Shown in pieces: positions 1-7,069 of a stretch of 11,825 bases of DNA; the first letter of the stretch is position 1; each line of letters starts with the position of its first letter. The notes below the pieces were generated by a model, which ran no database searches, was not told the DNA's origin, and worked only from the letters and a program-made list of their open reading frames with translations. Origin of the DNA: Acanthaster planci (lineage: Eukaryota; Echinodermata; Asteroidea; Valvatida; Acanthasteridae). Made by a program: the position numbers and the translations under genes. The stretch is taken from contig NW_019091914.1 in assembly GCF_001949145.1 (NCBI RefSeq), positions 3,458 through 15,282 on the forward strand, read 5' to 3'.

Positions 1-526
1 AGAGGCAGAGACTGTTTTCAAAATTATACATTAGAGCACACAAATACAAGGGCCATCTGCCGTGAGTCCAATGACCATGAAAGAATGCACCAAAACCTAT
101 ATCGGCTGAAGCATTGGTGTACAACCGTAAGGTGTGACTGGACTGCCAGACTTGGGTGGGGAACATGACTGAGCCATTGAAATGGACTAAGAACTGTTGC
201 CATGCCAACAGATTGGTGCATGCTCCAGAAGAAATGCGGATACGATGATGTGGCTTCTAAAGGCCGCAGGTTACATGTACATTTAAATCAAACAAACGAC
301 GCAAAAATGCACAGCCTTGGCAAACAGCTTTACAGATGAAATTTAAACCTCCTATCAAAGACTGCAGGTCCCTGAGAATAATTTTTGGTTTAGATAATGC
401 ATTATCCAACTTCTCTAGTATGGACCTGATTTTCACGGGCAGAACCTGAATTGTCTGAGCAATAGGGTCGATTGCCAACCCTAGGAAAGTGATGTTATTA
501 GCCGGACCAACCGTTCTGTCTGACAC
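1..526 (-). pseudogene. DIRS-like RT C-terminal part and RNase H, 3'-truncated by window edge
   Basis: One frame runs from 526 to base 1 with a single in-frame TAG at 257-259. It begins in the RT thumb/connection (VGPANNITFLGLAID, then LRDLQSLIGGLNFICKAV and CAFLRRLFDL), continues after the stop with KPHHRIRISSGA and LLAWQQFLVHFNGS, and ends in an RNase H start (LRLYTNASADIGFGAFFHGH, then WTHGRWP). In this family the RNase H start normally reads YTDAS. Here the first catalytic Asp is Asn (codon at 113-115). The frame differs from that of the upstream RT piece, with a shift between about 527 and 560. The stop, the Asn and the frameshift together mean no active product. The protein continues beyond the window. 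Confidence 0.88.
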
Positions 527-1041
527 TAAGGGAACTCAAACTCCTTACAAACGACCATAAATGAACTGAAGAGCACGAGCGCAGTCACTGGAATTGGCAC
601 TTCCCACAAAAAGGAAATTGTCGAGGTAGTGAATGATACCATCAGTCATTGCCACTTTGCGGGAACAGAACATTCCTTGAAATGTGCTAAACTGTTCGAA
701 TGTCACACACGACATGGAGCAACCCATGGGCATACATTTGTTGCAGTACGGATAGTATGACCCATTGAAGAAGAACTCTAACAGGTTAAAATCATCCGGG
801 TGAACTGAAAGCGAGTAAAAAGCCAACTTAATGTCAGATTTAGCCATAAGTGCCTAAACCTAAGACCAACCCTATCGCGTCATCAAAACTCAAGTAATTA
901 ACAATGGTAAGAGACGGGTCAGTGTGATCATTAACGGAATCGCCCAATGGGGAGGAAAGATTGTGTATCACACGAAATTCACCCGGCATTTGCTTAGGGG
1001 CTAGACCAACTGCAGAACAGCGCAAGTCAGGCAATGGGGGG
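527..1041 (-). pseudogene. DIRS-like reverse transcriptase palm, frameshifted
   Basis: Two overlapping frames make up the RT core. The first (about 1034 to 840) reads PDLRCSAVGLAPKQ, GEFRVIHNLS, SVNDHTDPS and FDDAIG. The second (847 to 545) reads MAKSDIKLAFYSLSVHPDDF, the PMGCSMSC turn, FEQFSTF and the catalytic box HYLDNFLFVG. The frame changes at GLGTYG/MAKSD (about 847). Another change lies at a G-run on the plus strand (1036-1041), where one base is missing after GRIAGPF. A third lies just after 545. The YxDD box is YLDN: the first Asp (620-622) is kept and the second is Asn (617-619), which should abolish polymerisation. Motif A Asp (SDIKLAF) is kept. The Met at 847 is not a real start, because the domain begins upstream. 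Confidence 0.88.
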
Positions 1042-1366
1042 CTAGAAAAGGACCAGCAATGCGGCCCAACTGAATCTCCCTGATAATATCATTGTGTACA
1101 TGTACGAGCAGTGCCTCACTGTTCCTGCTGAGAGGATGTACGATCCAGTTGTGGAATGGCTGTTGGGAGGACTTAAGGGGGTAGGTACGACAAAAGTTTG
1201 GTGAGGGACCACCCACTAGCATTAGCCACAATTCAGTGTCGATGCTGGCCAAGGAACGAGCAGGCATTCGCGTTTGGTGAAGATGGAACTGGATATCATA
1301 ATCGCGCCAGCCAGAACCTGTGCAATGGAAGGCTGCAGATCGGACAGTATGGGTACATTTCAGTAA
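1042..1366 (-). pseudogene. DIRS-like gag C-terminal part joined to RT N-terminus
   Basis: The frame enters from the hAT insert and is DIRS-like from QLLKCTHTVRSAAF through GWRDYDIQFHLHQTR and SLASIDTELWLMLVG, a block typical of the gag-like protein of these elements. It then passes after only about 50 residues into IIREIQLGRIAGPF, the start of the RT region. The Cys-rich knuckle that I expect between these blocks in the family is not visible, so a deletion inside gag/RT is likely. The apparent Met start at 1399 lies inside the hAT element and is an artefact. The true upstream part of this protein is at 2260-3001, beyond the insert. The frame ends at the G-run slip at 1036-1041. Confidence 0.82.
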
Positions 1367-1450
1367 TTGTCGCAGAGCTGCCAAGTTCTTTCGGAGCATT
1401 TCAGTAATCTCAACTCTAAAAACCAGTAATTTTCAAAGGAAATCAGTAAC
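1367..1450. repeat. Left hAT end: target copy, TIR and CAGTAAY subterminal repeats
   Basis: The target copy TTGTCG (1367-1372) is followed by TIR CAGAGCTGCCAAGT (1373-1386). Inside lie three spaced direct copies of CAGTAAT or CAGTAAC at 1402-1408, 1424-1430 and 1444-1450. Repeated subterminal motifs of this kind are typical transposase-binding arrays in hAT elements. The binding role is inferred. Confidence 0.75.
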
Positions 1451-2259
1451 TTCTTTCACAGAGCAGATTGGCTACAAAAATACTATTTTTATTTGATGCG
1501 CATTGTACAACACAGCATGTTTACATTGTAGATGTAGTATGGGAGTTTTCAGTATGTGGAAAGTAATAGACATGTATTTTAATGAAAAACAGTTTTGTAT
1601 TATATTTGCTTTGCATGCCAAATTATAAATCAAATGGACAGCCTTTGATGATGTGTGTACTTCCACAGGGCACCCGCAGCATAGGCATAGAAACCAATGT
1701 TTGCAATACAGGTAATCCAAATTCTTATTATAACACGTGCATACCGGTATACATGTATGCTCGGTAAGAAACTGCACCATTAACACCTCAGCTTGAATGG
1801 TACCATTGTCTTTGGGGCGGAAAAATGTTGCTATGTCCTGATTCCCTTCCCTATCATCCTCACCTGCCCGATTTTTCAATGACTTGGACATGTACTTTGA
1901 CGTCACTTGATCCCCCGTGTCCGATCGAGAATTTGCTGGAGCACAGCGTACATCGCACAAAATTTTCACCTATTGAAGATGCCGTGATACATGGCCATTT
2001 CTTGTGGTATGCTTCTCTAAACGTCTGCAGCTTTTTCATACGTTTAGCCTTAGAAGCCATTTCTTTTCCAAGAAAGAATGGCGAAGTCCGTGCGATCGTA
2101 GAAATGTCCAAGCGAGTACGGTGGCGTGGTGTTCTCATGCATGATTCGTCATACGCAAGCCGTGATTGTTGCAGAAATGGGTATCACACCAATTCGGACC
2201 GGTAATGACGATCAATTTCTGTACCAATTACGGAAAATCTGTACCACTTGGCAGCTCTG
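1373..2259. mobile_element. Non-autonomous hAT-like DNA transposon, 887 bp, inserted in DIRS gag
   Basis: The element is bounded by perfect 14-bp terminal inverted repeats, CAGAGCTGCCAAGT at 1373-1386 and its complement at 2246-2259. The flanks are near-identical 6-bp direct copies, TTGTCG (1367-1372) and TTGTTG (2260-2265). Removing the element and one flank copy makes the DIRS gag frame continuous across the site, which independently fixes the ends. hAT elements most often duplicate 8 bp, but the transposase relic inside (1757-2060) is hAT/BED-like, so this may be a branch with shorter duplications. Only the transposase N-terminus remains. About 300 bp between the break at about 1757 and the subterminal repeats show no homology that I recognise. 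Confidence 0.85.
1757..2060 (-). pseudogene. hAT transposase N-terminal fragment with BED-type zinc finger
   Basis: The likely start is the Met at 2060-2058 (MASKAKRMKKLQTF). The residues AYHKKWPCITAS, VRCTLCSSKFSIGHGG and DVKVHV form a BED-type finger of hAT transposases: a Cys-x2-Cys pair, the GHGG block, then His. A frameshift near 1885 moves to the frame reading KSLKN, then QDIATFFRPKDN and AEVLMVQFLTEH, which matches the segment between the finger and the DDE domain in this family. The last zinc His expected near the shift is not seen (Leu in SKSLKN). Homology stops abruptly at about 1757, so the DDE catalytic region and the C-terminal dimerisation region are gone. The break falls on a TACATGTA/TACCGGTA palindrome pair. 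The fragment probably bound DNA ends once but cannot transpose now. Confidence 0.8.
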
Positions 2260-2265
2260 TTGTTG
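2228..2265. repeat. Right hAT end: TIR and target copy
   Basis: ACTTGGCAGCTCTG (2246-2259) is the exact complement of the left TIR and is followed by target copy TTGTTG (2260-2265), one mismatch from the left copy. Looser inverted similarity continues inward (ATTACGGAAAA at 2228-2238 against ATTACTGAAA of the left end). The right end lacks the three-copy subterminal array of the left end. Confidence 0.75.
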
Positions 2266-3001
2266 GGTGCAGTCCAGATGGCAAATCAAGTAAATGGATG
2301 CAAAAACCAAGAAAGCAGACATATATGGCAGAAGTCCATTGCTCAGTGGACGTTATGCAAATGTGCTGAGCTGGGGGGCGAATTTGCAAGGTGGGTAATT
2401 CAGGCAAACTTATCATAAGTACAAAGTCGTGAGAATGAGTATTACCAAACACAGTATGAATTGGCCGTAGCAAAGAACCAAATTCAACAAACTCCCGTTT
2501 CCAAATTTTTTCTAGCCCCAGCTCGTCACAAACACTGGTTAGTGCGGTGTAGTTTTGTGCATTAGCCATTGCAGACACAGCACTCACAGCTTGAAGTGAA
2601 ATAGGGATGGAAGTCAAAGGCAATGCAGATGAACTAATACTAGGAGTAGGATCACCAATTGAAATTAAATGAGGAATGGATTGGTGGCCCACAACAGGTA
2701 AGGGAAAAAGATTGCAGTGAACATCTGACTCACCAAGCCCCGAAGTCACAGGCAGTGCAGCGGCAGCACTTTGCGGGCGTCCGGGTGGGAGAGATCCATC
2801 TACAGCACTAGAAGGAATTGCAGATGATGGTGTGGCTGCTGCCGGTATACTTTTCTCTAGCCCAACCGAACGTGGGGTTGCCTCAGAAGCATCTCCCCGG
2901 CTTTGCGTAGGCTTACCGGTAGCAGAGCGAGGCTTTCAGTGCGGTTTCCTCCCCTCAGAAGGCCAAACGGTTGCTGCCACTCTCTTCCCAGACTTCGGCA
3001 T
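2260..3001 (-). pseudogene. DIRS-like gag N-terminal part, stop codon and frameshift
   Basis: The start is the Met at 3001-2999 (MPKSGKRVAATVWPSEGRK), the first Met of a frame that stays in register to 2228. Codon 22 is TGA (2936-2938), after which the same frame continues with a long Ser/Pro/Ala-rich low-complexity stretch (about 2935-2590). The structured part reads VCDELGLEKIWKREFVEFGS and ICITSTEQWTSAI, a block I associate with gag-like proteins of DIRS-type elements. Near 2319-2332 a partial 13-nt duplication (TCTGCC, then TCTGCT) shifts the frame. The continuation SAFLVFASIYL is in the next frame and runs to the hAT insertion point at 2260. The protein presumably packaged the element RNA. 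The TGA fits a CGA-to-TGA change. Confidence 0.8.
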
Positions 3002-3635
3002 CTTGCAGTGACCAGAGATTGTGTTTAAAAAGACTGAAAACAAAACTGGCAGAGAAACGTGCAACTTGATCATGTGTTCACATTTGATCATGCCTGCTGA
3101 GAAGTGACAATGACTGCTGTGTAAAACACACACTAAAACTTGGATGAGACAGTTTACTCCATCCTTGTTAGTCATGAGTCTGTGTGTGACGCAACACGCA
3201 GAATGCCCCAGGCGCACGCAAAGTCTATTTACTTCTATTCTATTGGACAATTTTCAAAAGGAATATACCATAAAATAGATGGGGATGTTTGGGAAAATAA
3301 AAGTGAAGTTTTAGAAAAAATTGTTGGAAATCCATCATCTGCTGACTTCTTTTGAGTCTCTGAATAAAAAGGTATTTATGAATGGGAATAAATATGCGCT
3401 TCGCTGGTCTTAAACGTTAGTTTAATATTTATTCCCTGAACAATACTCAAAAAAAAAATCCTTTAAAACCACCTTCCACTTGGCATCCCAAATCAACCTT
3501 TTCTGTGACACCAGATTGAGAAGAAAATTGGGAAGCCACCAAATTTCAACTCACCCACTGACCCACATTGGGCTAAGACACTGACTAAAAACATGTTCAG
3601 GCAAAAACTAGTCCCCCATTAAAAAACAAAAAGGG
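3002..3635. other. Presumed 5' leader of the DIRS-like element and unassigned flank
   Basis: No gene is recognised here. Immediately upstream of the gag Met, on the minus strand, the sequence should be the untranslated leader of the DIRS-like element, but no terminal repeat can be matched because the other end lies outside the window. A short open frame at 3140-3355 on the plus strand has no recognisable motif. A 12-bp inverted repeat at 3384-3436 is listed separately. The sequence from 3440 to 3635 is AT-rich with an A-run and may be an upstream part of the Penelope-like relic, but no motif is visible. Confidence 0.4.
3384..3436. repeat. Perfect 12-bp inverted repeat with a nested small palindrome
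   Basis: GGGAATAAATAT (3384-3395) is exactly complementary to ATATTTATTCCC (3425-3436), separated by 29 bp. The loop contains TAAAC-GTTA-GTTTA, itself able to pair. It lies about 380 bp upstream of the DIRS gag start, so it could be part of that element's terminal structure or a tiny separate insert. Confidence 0.6.
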
Positions 3636-3996
3636 GACATCCTAGTTAACCATGTGATAAACAACACCAATTACACTGTACTAAAGCAACTCAATCCAAA
3701 AACCAGTCACTACGACATCAAAGATCTTCTGGAACTCAATTCTCGACCACAACTGTTTCCATTTCAGAAAAAGTATTTCCTTCAATGGCCCAACAGCATG
3801 CCCTGAAATATGTGACATCACCCTGCATGACTTCTGAAACAAAATACTTTGAAAAAAGCAGAAAGAAATTCTCACATAGTGGCTCTACAGAGACAATGTA
3901 CTGGTCATCTCTAACAAAATTCTTGACCGATTCCTAGTTTTGTCGCAAACATCAACAAGATCCAACTAACTTTGAAATTCACAAATGAAGCTCTCT
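3636..3996 (+). pseudogene. Penelope-like element reverse transcriptase fragment
   Basis: From 3636 one frame reads GDILVNHVINN, LNPKTSHYDIKDLLE and FPFQKKYFLQWPNSMP before a TGA at 3804-3806. This resembles the Penelope-like RT stretch with helix, LLxxC/N, FxFxxKxYxQ and GxAMG. A second frame (3880-3943) reads WLYRDNVLVISNKILDRFL, matching the WLRYVDDxxVI catalytic box, and a third ends with ANINKIQLTLKFTNEAL, matching the INxxxPxIKFTxE block. The order and spacing fit one decayed RT core with at least two frameshifts. The catalytic pair reads D-N (Asp 3892-3894, Asn 3895-3897), so it is inactive. No GIY-YIG endonuclease is seen. The match is weaker than for the DIRS relic, and another RT class is possible. 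Confidence 0.55.
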
Positions 3997-4072
3997 GAGA
4001 CATCTATCTACTACATGTATGCATGCTTGTATTACAGCGACATAATACGAAAATGGCCTGATAGAAACTTAC

Positions 4073-4269
4073 CTCTTTACTGCCTTAATGAATTTCCTGC
4101 TCCATCAGTCAACCGTTCATTAATACACCCCATCGACCTGAATGGTGTCCTTTAATGACCACCAGATAGTGACAAAGTGGAATGGGTGGGCGTGGTCTAT
4201 CTGCTGGCTCCCTCCCAAGACAGCACAATGGTGTCAGTAGACCAGCACAGATGCGTTCTCACTGTAGTC
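4073..4269 (-). other. Segment bracketed by consensus-like splice sites (possible host exon)
   Basis: On the minus strand a pyrimidine-rich tract ending in CTTTTCAG gives a strong-looking 3' splice site at 4270-4271. AGAG/GTAAGT gives a consensus 5' splice site with its GT at 4072-4071. The 197-bp segment between them is not open in any frame: the frames stop after DYSENASVLVY, after 25 codons ending EGASR, or almost at once. It could be an untranslated or terminal exon of a host transcript, or chance. Confidence 0.2.
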
Positions 4270-4273
4270 CTGA

Positions 4274-5149
4274 AAAGCAACAAAAGAAAAACAACTGATT
4301 GTGGATGATTTATACACACATGTACATGTACCCTGTATTCAACCAAAAAGCTAATATACTGGCATCTCCTTACTGCTCCAGAAACCAAACATTTCAGTCA
4401 GGAAGTTTATTAAAGGAAAAACCAGTTATTTCCAAATATAAAACTTCATCAAAGTCGTCACAATAAACCACCCATTTATGATGAATATACATGTATTATA
4501 TACCAAAGAAGGTAAAAATGTTCGTTTGAGTGATTGGGTACTATGAATTAGAACATAGTTGTTTTCTTCAAGAATGAAGGGCAGAATGTACAGCTGTGGA
4601 ATGGGCGGAGGAATGTGTACTGGAATTTTGAGTGATGCAAGTAGCATACCCTTGCGGGGGGCACGCAGGGTATAGGAGATTCGCTTCATGTTGGCAGGGA
4701 TGTGATTGGAGGATTGTAAAAAAAACTGAAACTGTGAGCACAAACGCGAAGCCATTACGGCATGGGGTTTAAAGTTAAGATGCTCTCTGGTGCATTCTAA
4801 GCCTCTCTGGGGCATGTTTTAAGCAAAACTATTTTGAAATTACTGCCCCTTATGAAGTTATTTTGTATTGTAATTTTAGCAACAGTGGACAAATCAAACA
4901 TTATTATTTCTAATTTTATTTTGTTTAAGGATCTCAGTCCACTCGTAAGAAAATGTGAACTTTTCTAAGTTGTTTTGCACATAAGTTCCACTCACACAAA
5001 ACAGGATAAGCCTGCAGCTAATGGATCACGCATGTGTTGCCATCGTTCTCATGTGTGAGTAGTCAAATCATGTGCGTACAGTTTCCACAGCGGTGTGCAC
5101 ACAATTGCTGGGTTTCATATTTTACTCACATATAATGCATGCAAAAAAC
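4274..5149. other. Unassigned stretch, no recognised gene
   Basis: The longest open frame is 129 codons on the minus strand (4815 to 4426). It has a Met and readable composition (for example HIPPPIPQLYILPF), but I recognise no family, and a frame of this length is expected by chance in a window this size. The remainder is AT-rich non-coding sequence with several copies of the ACATGTA motif (4318-4330, 4489-4495). Confidence 0.4.
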
Positions 5150-5549
5150 CAGTTGGGCTAGGGGTCTTGGAAAAAGCACATAAATGAAGACCCCTTTGAT
5201 TATATATCTATATTTAACTCATTTAAGTAAAACGTGTAATTCCCCAGCACCAGTTATTAAGATGTTAACATCCATATCTTGGGCACACAAAATGGCCGGA
5301 ATTGATGGTCCCACAGTCTTTTCACTCGTAAAGTTTACTCTAGAAGGCCTTAACAATGGCTCTCTTAACCAATTGCAAAGTAAAGGCCAGTACCTGCATC
5401 AGTTCTAAAGGAAATCATAGATTCTTACTTGTATAATGCAAACAAAGAGGCACATCTTATGACCTTGAGATCAGTTACAATTTGTCTTTTGGCATACACT
5501 TTTTTTACGATTTAGTGAACTTGCTCATATCAAGATTTCTCATGTTTCT
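5150..5549 (+). pseudogene. Tyrosine recombinase, N-terminal (core-binding) part and catalytic box I
   Basis: The fragment matches XerC/XerD-like tyrosine recombinases that are common in aquatic invertebrate mobile elements. WARGLGKS (about 5154) is followed by a TAA at 5181-5183. Then come LIIYLYLTHLSKT, SPAPVIKMLTSISWAHKMAG and LVKFTLEGLN, the helical core-binding domain. A frameshift near 5388 leads to SVLKEIIDSYLYNANKEAHL and TLRSVTICLLAYTFF. One T appears to be missing from the T-run 5500-5506, and the frame resumes as RFSELAHIKISHVS. The Arg of RFSEL (5508-5510) is the box I catalytic Arg. The match ends at about 5549 and resumes at 6603-6611, where the C-terminal half continues. ATG 5184 is the first Met but probably not the original start. 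Without the insert the gene would be about 300 codons, normal for the family. Confidence 0.8.
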
Positions 5550-6602
5550 GTGGTGGTCAAACTTTGTCAAGTCTAGGGTTCTCTCAGGTTTCCATACCAC
5601 GCACTTTCTCACAAACCTTGAGTGTTCCTACTTGTTCAACACAGTCCTGACATAATATTTAAATCGTTGTATTTTCTGTGTAAAGTGGCCCCAGCGGTTG
5701 TTCATGGTCATAATCATAAATTAACCGTAACCTCATCAATATTAGTCTGCTACAATGGGTTCTAGTCCATTAGTTCATACCAGACATGAAGGTATTCTTG
5801 TACGCTACACCATACTTTGTCATGGCGTACGTGACAATCTGCCTCTCTCTAGCAGGAGTTTGTTCTGTCAGAACGTAAGTTCACATTTGTCCTAAGCATT
5901 TTGCAACTTTTATCATCCATTTATTGTTGGCCTGTTTGCATGGAAAGATTTGTTGTAGTATGTATGGGCCAAGTATGGGCTCCAAGTCAGTTCAAAAATG
6001 CGTCATTTGGACTGATTTTATTTGTTGCACTGTCGTGAAAGTTTTTAGTTTGGCAATGTGACTTGTACACATGCATGAAGCATAACGACTGTTTCATGTT
6101 TGGACTCAATGACTATTACATATACTGCATTGTTTCATTGTGTGGTCTTTACACAGCTGAACTCTGTAGAGAGAGCAGGTTGCACAGTGCCCTTTTATCC
6201 TTTAGCCTATCCTTTAATTATCCTTTTATCCTTTATTATCCCTTTGCCCACTGGCTCTGCCATATCTTATGACTTACCTTTTTATTCTTGCAATTATCAC
6301 ACTCACACCATAAGCTTTTTTCATTACTGGTCAATCAATCCATATCACTGTCAACTCCATTTATTACCATCCGCAAATGTGTAAATTTTCTCAATCTCAA
6401 TAATGGGACAGTCCTAAATTTCTCAACTTGATTTCACATAGAACTAAACCAACTCTAATATACATGTACAGTGAGAATCATTCTTTGTGCCAGTTCTTGA
6501 TCTGTATTTAGAGTACCTTAATCGCCAAAGAGATCAGTGCCCAACTTAAAACTTAGGTGTACCCCACCACTGTAGGGTATCACCACCCCACGTATGAACG
6601 TG
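5550..6602. mobile_element. About 1-kb insert of unknown type inside the recombinase gene
   Basis: The flanking recombinase halves read ISHVS before it and SFIYEGFTLLI after it, so about 1,050 bp is foreign. The flanks show similar 8-mers, ATGTTTCT (5542-5549) and ACATTTCT (6603-6610), which may be a decayed target duplication. Imperfect hAT-like ends, CTGTGGTGG (5548-5556) and CCACCACTG (6564-6572), would give a slightly shorter element but leave 30 bp unexplained. An intron is an alternative: GT at 5550 and AG at 6621-6622 would keep phase. No open frame of note lies inside. The interior contains a pyrimidine-rich repeat at 6190-6245. Confidence 0.5.
6190..6245. repeat. Degenerate tandem repeat of TCCTTTNAT units
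   Basis: CCTTTTATCC, TTTAGCCTATCC, TTTAATTATCC, TTTTATCC and TTTATTATCC follow in series. The strand is almost purely pyrimidine plus A, a simple-sequence expansion inside the 1-kb insert. Confidence 0.65.
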
Positions 6603-7069
6603 ACATTTCTTTCATTTATGAGGGTTTTACTCTGCTCATTCTGTCAAGCACAACCGACGAGTATTGAGAGGGTAGACAAATAGTCAGAAATAAGACAGAT
6701 TCTAGGTATAGTCCAGTAGATTTGTTAAAGAAGTATTTATCCGCTGCTGAACTTTCTGGAATCAGATGCCTTTATTTTTTATGCTCAGTCAAAAATTAAA
6801 GGTGGGTGCAAATTGAGGGGTATTAATCAGCCACACTCGGATTCAAGTGTAAGAGAAGTTATCTTTGAGGCTTTAGCCCTGTTTGTAACAGATATTAAGA
6901 GTTTTGGCTTGCATTGCCTCCAATCCAGGTGAGCAACTGCCGCTGCACAGGCAAGCGGAAGTGCCAGACAGATTGTTTAAAAGGCATGGAGTTGGAGTTG
7001 GTAAAAAACGGGTATGTTGAGATTCCTTTGGAAGATTTGTTATCGATCTCCAAAGCTGTTGGTTTGTAA
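6603..7069 (+). pseudogene. Tyrosine recombinase, catalytic C-terminal part
   Basis: This is the second half of the gene that begins at 5150. In order it reads FIYEGFTLLILSSTTDEY, an in-frame TGA, EGRQIVRNKTDSRYSPVDLL and KKYLSAAEL. After a frameshift come SDAFIFYAQSKIKGG, REVIFEALALFVTDIKSFGL and HCLQSR, then TGA and ATAAAQA. Further shifts give VPDRLFKRHG (6961-6990) and finally NGYVEIPLEDLLSISKAVGL with a TAA at 7067-7069. The family hallmark LHSLRSGGATAAA is recognisable, but the box II His-x-x-Arg is HCLQ: His 6912-6914 is kept and Arg became Gln (CAA 6921-6923). The later His (KRHG) and the nucleophile Tyr (7013-7015) are kept, while the GRW block after it is lost. At least four lesions make it inactive. 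The natural C-terminus is present. Confidence 0.82.

Larger units (their letters stand above)
1..3001 (-). mobile_element. DIRS-like retrotransposon relic (gag, RT, RNase H), split by a hAT insert
   Basis: On the minus strand, pieces of a gag-like protein, an RT and an RNase H domain follow one another in the order of DIRS-type (tyrosine recombinase) retrotransposons. Diagnostic strings are GRIAGPF, GEFRVIHNLS, DSVNDH, AKSDIKLAF, PMGCSMSC, HYLDNFLFVG, ITFLGL, LQSLIGGLNF and GFGAFFHGHW. The element starts near 3001 (gag Met) and runs off the window at base 1, so its own recombinase and 3' end are not visible. It carries at least three frameshifts in the RT region, in-frame stops at 2936-2938 and 257-259, a small partial duplication near 2319-2332 and an 887-bp hAT insert at 1373-2259. 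It is clearly dead. The separate recombinase relic at 5150-7069 is on the other strand and of a different type, so it is not this element's missing part. Confidence 0.9.

Noticed and set aside
840-1041. Programmed frameshifts between DIRS gag and RT frames
   Set aside because: The shifts fall inside conserved RT blocks, at a homopolymer and at a simple break, and occur with in-frame stops and catalytic changes. Decay explains them better.
1472-1756. Continuation of the hAT transposase frame after FLTEH
   Set aside because: The frame stays open but the residues (TCIPVCTCYNKNL and onward) no longer resemble the family. It is judged read-through into unrelated sequence after a deletion.
3140-3355. 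71-codon open frame on the plus strand
   Set aside because: It lies antisense to the presumed DIRS leader and has no recognisable features.
4426-4815. 129-codon open frame on the minus strand
   Set aside because: No family resemblance, and the length is within chance expectation for six frames over this window. Not called as a gene.
1-7069. DIRS RT and the tyrosine recombinase as one element
   Set aside because: They are on opposite strands, far apart, and the recombinase has the LHSLRSGG-type signature and not the SHSFRIGAA-type I associate with DIRS elements.
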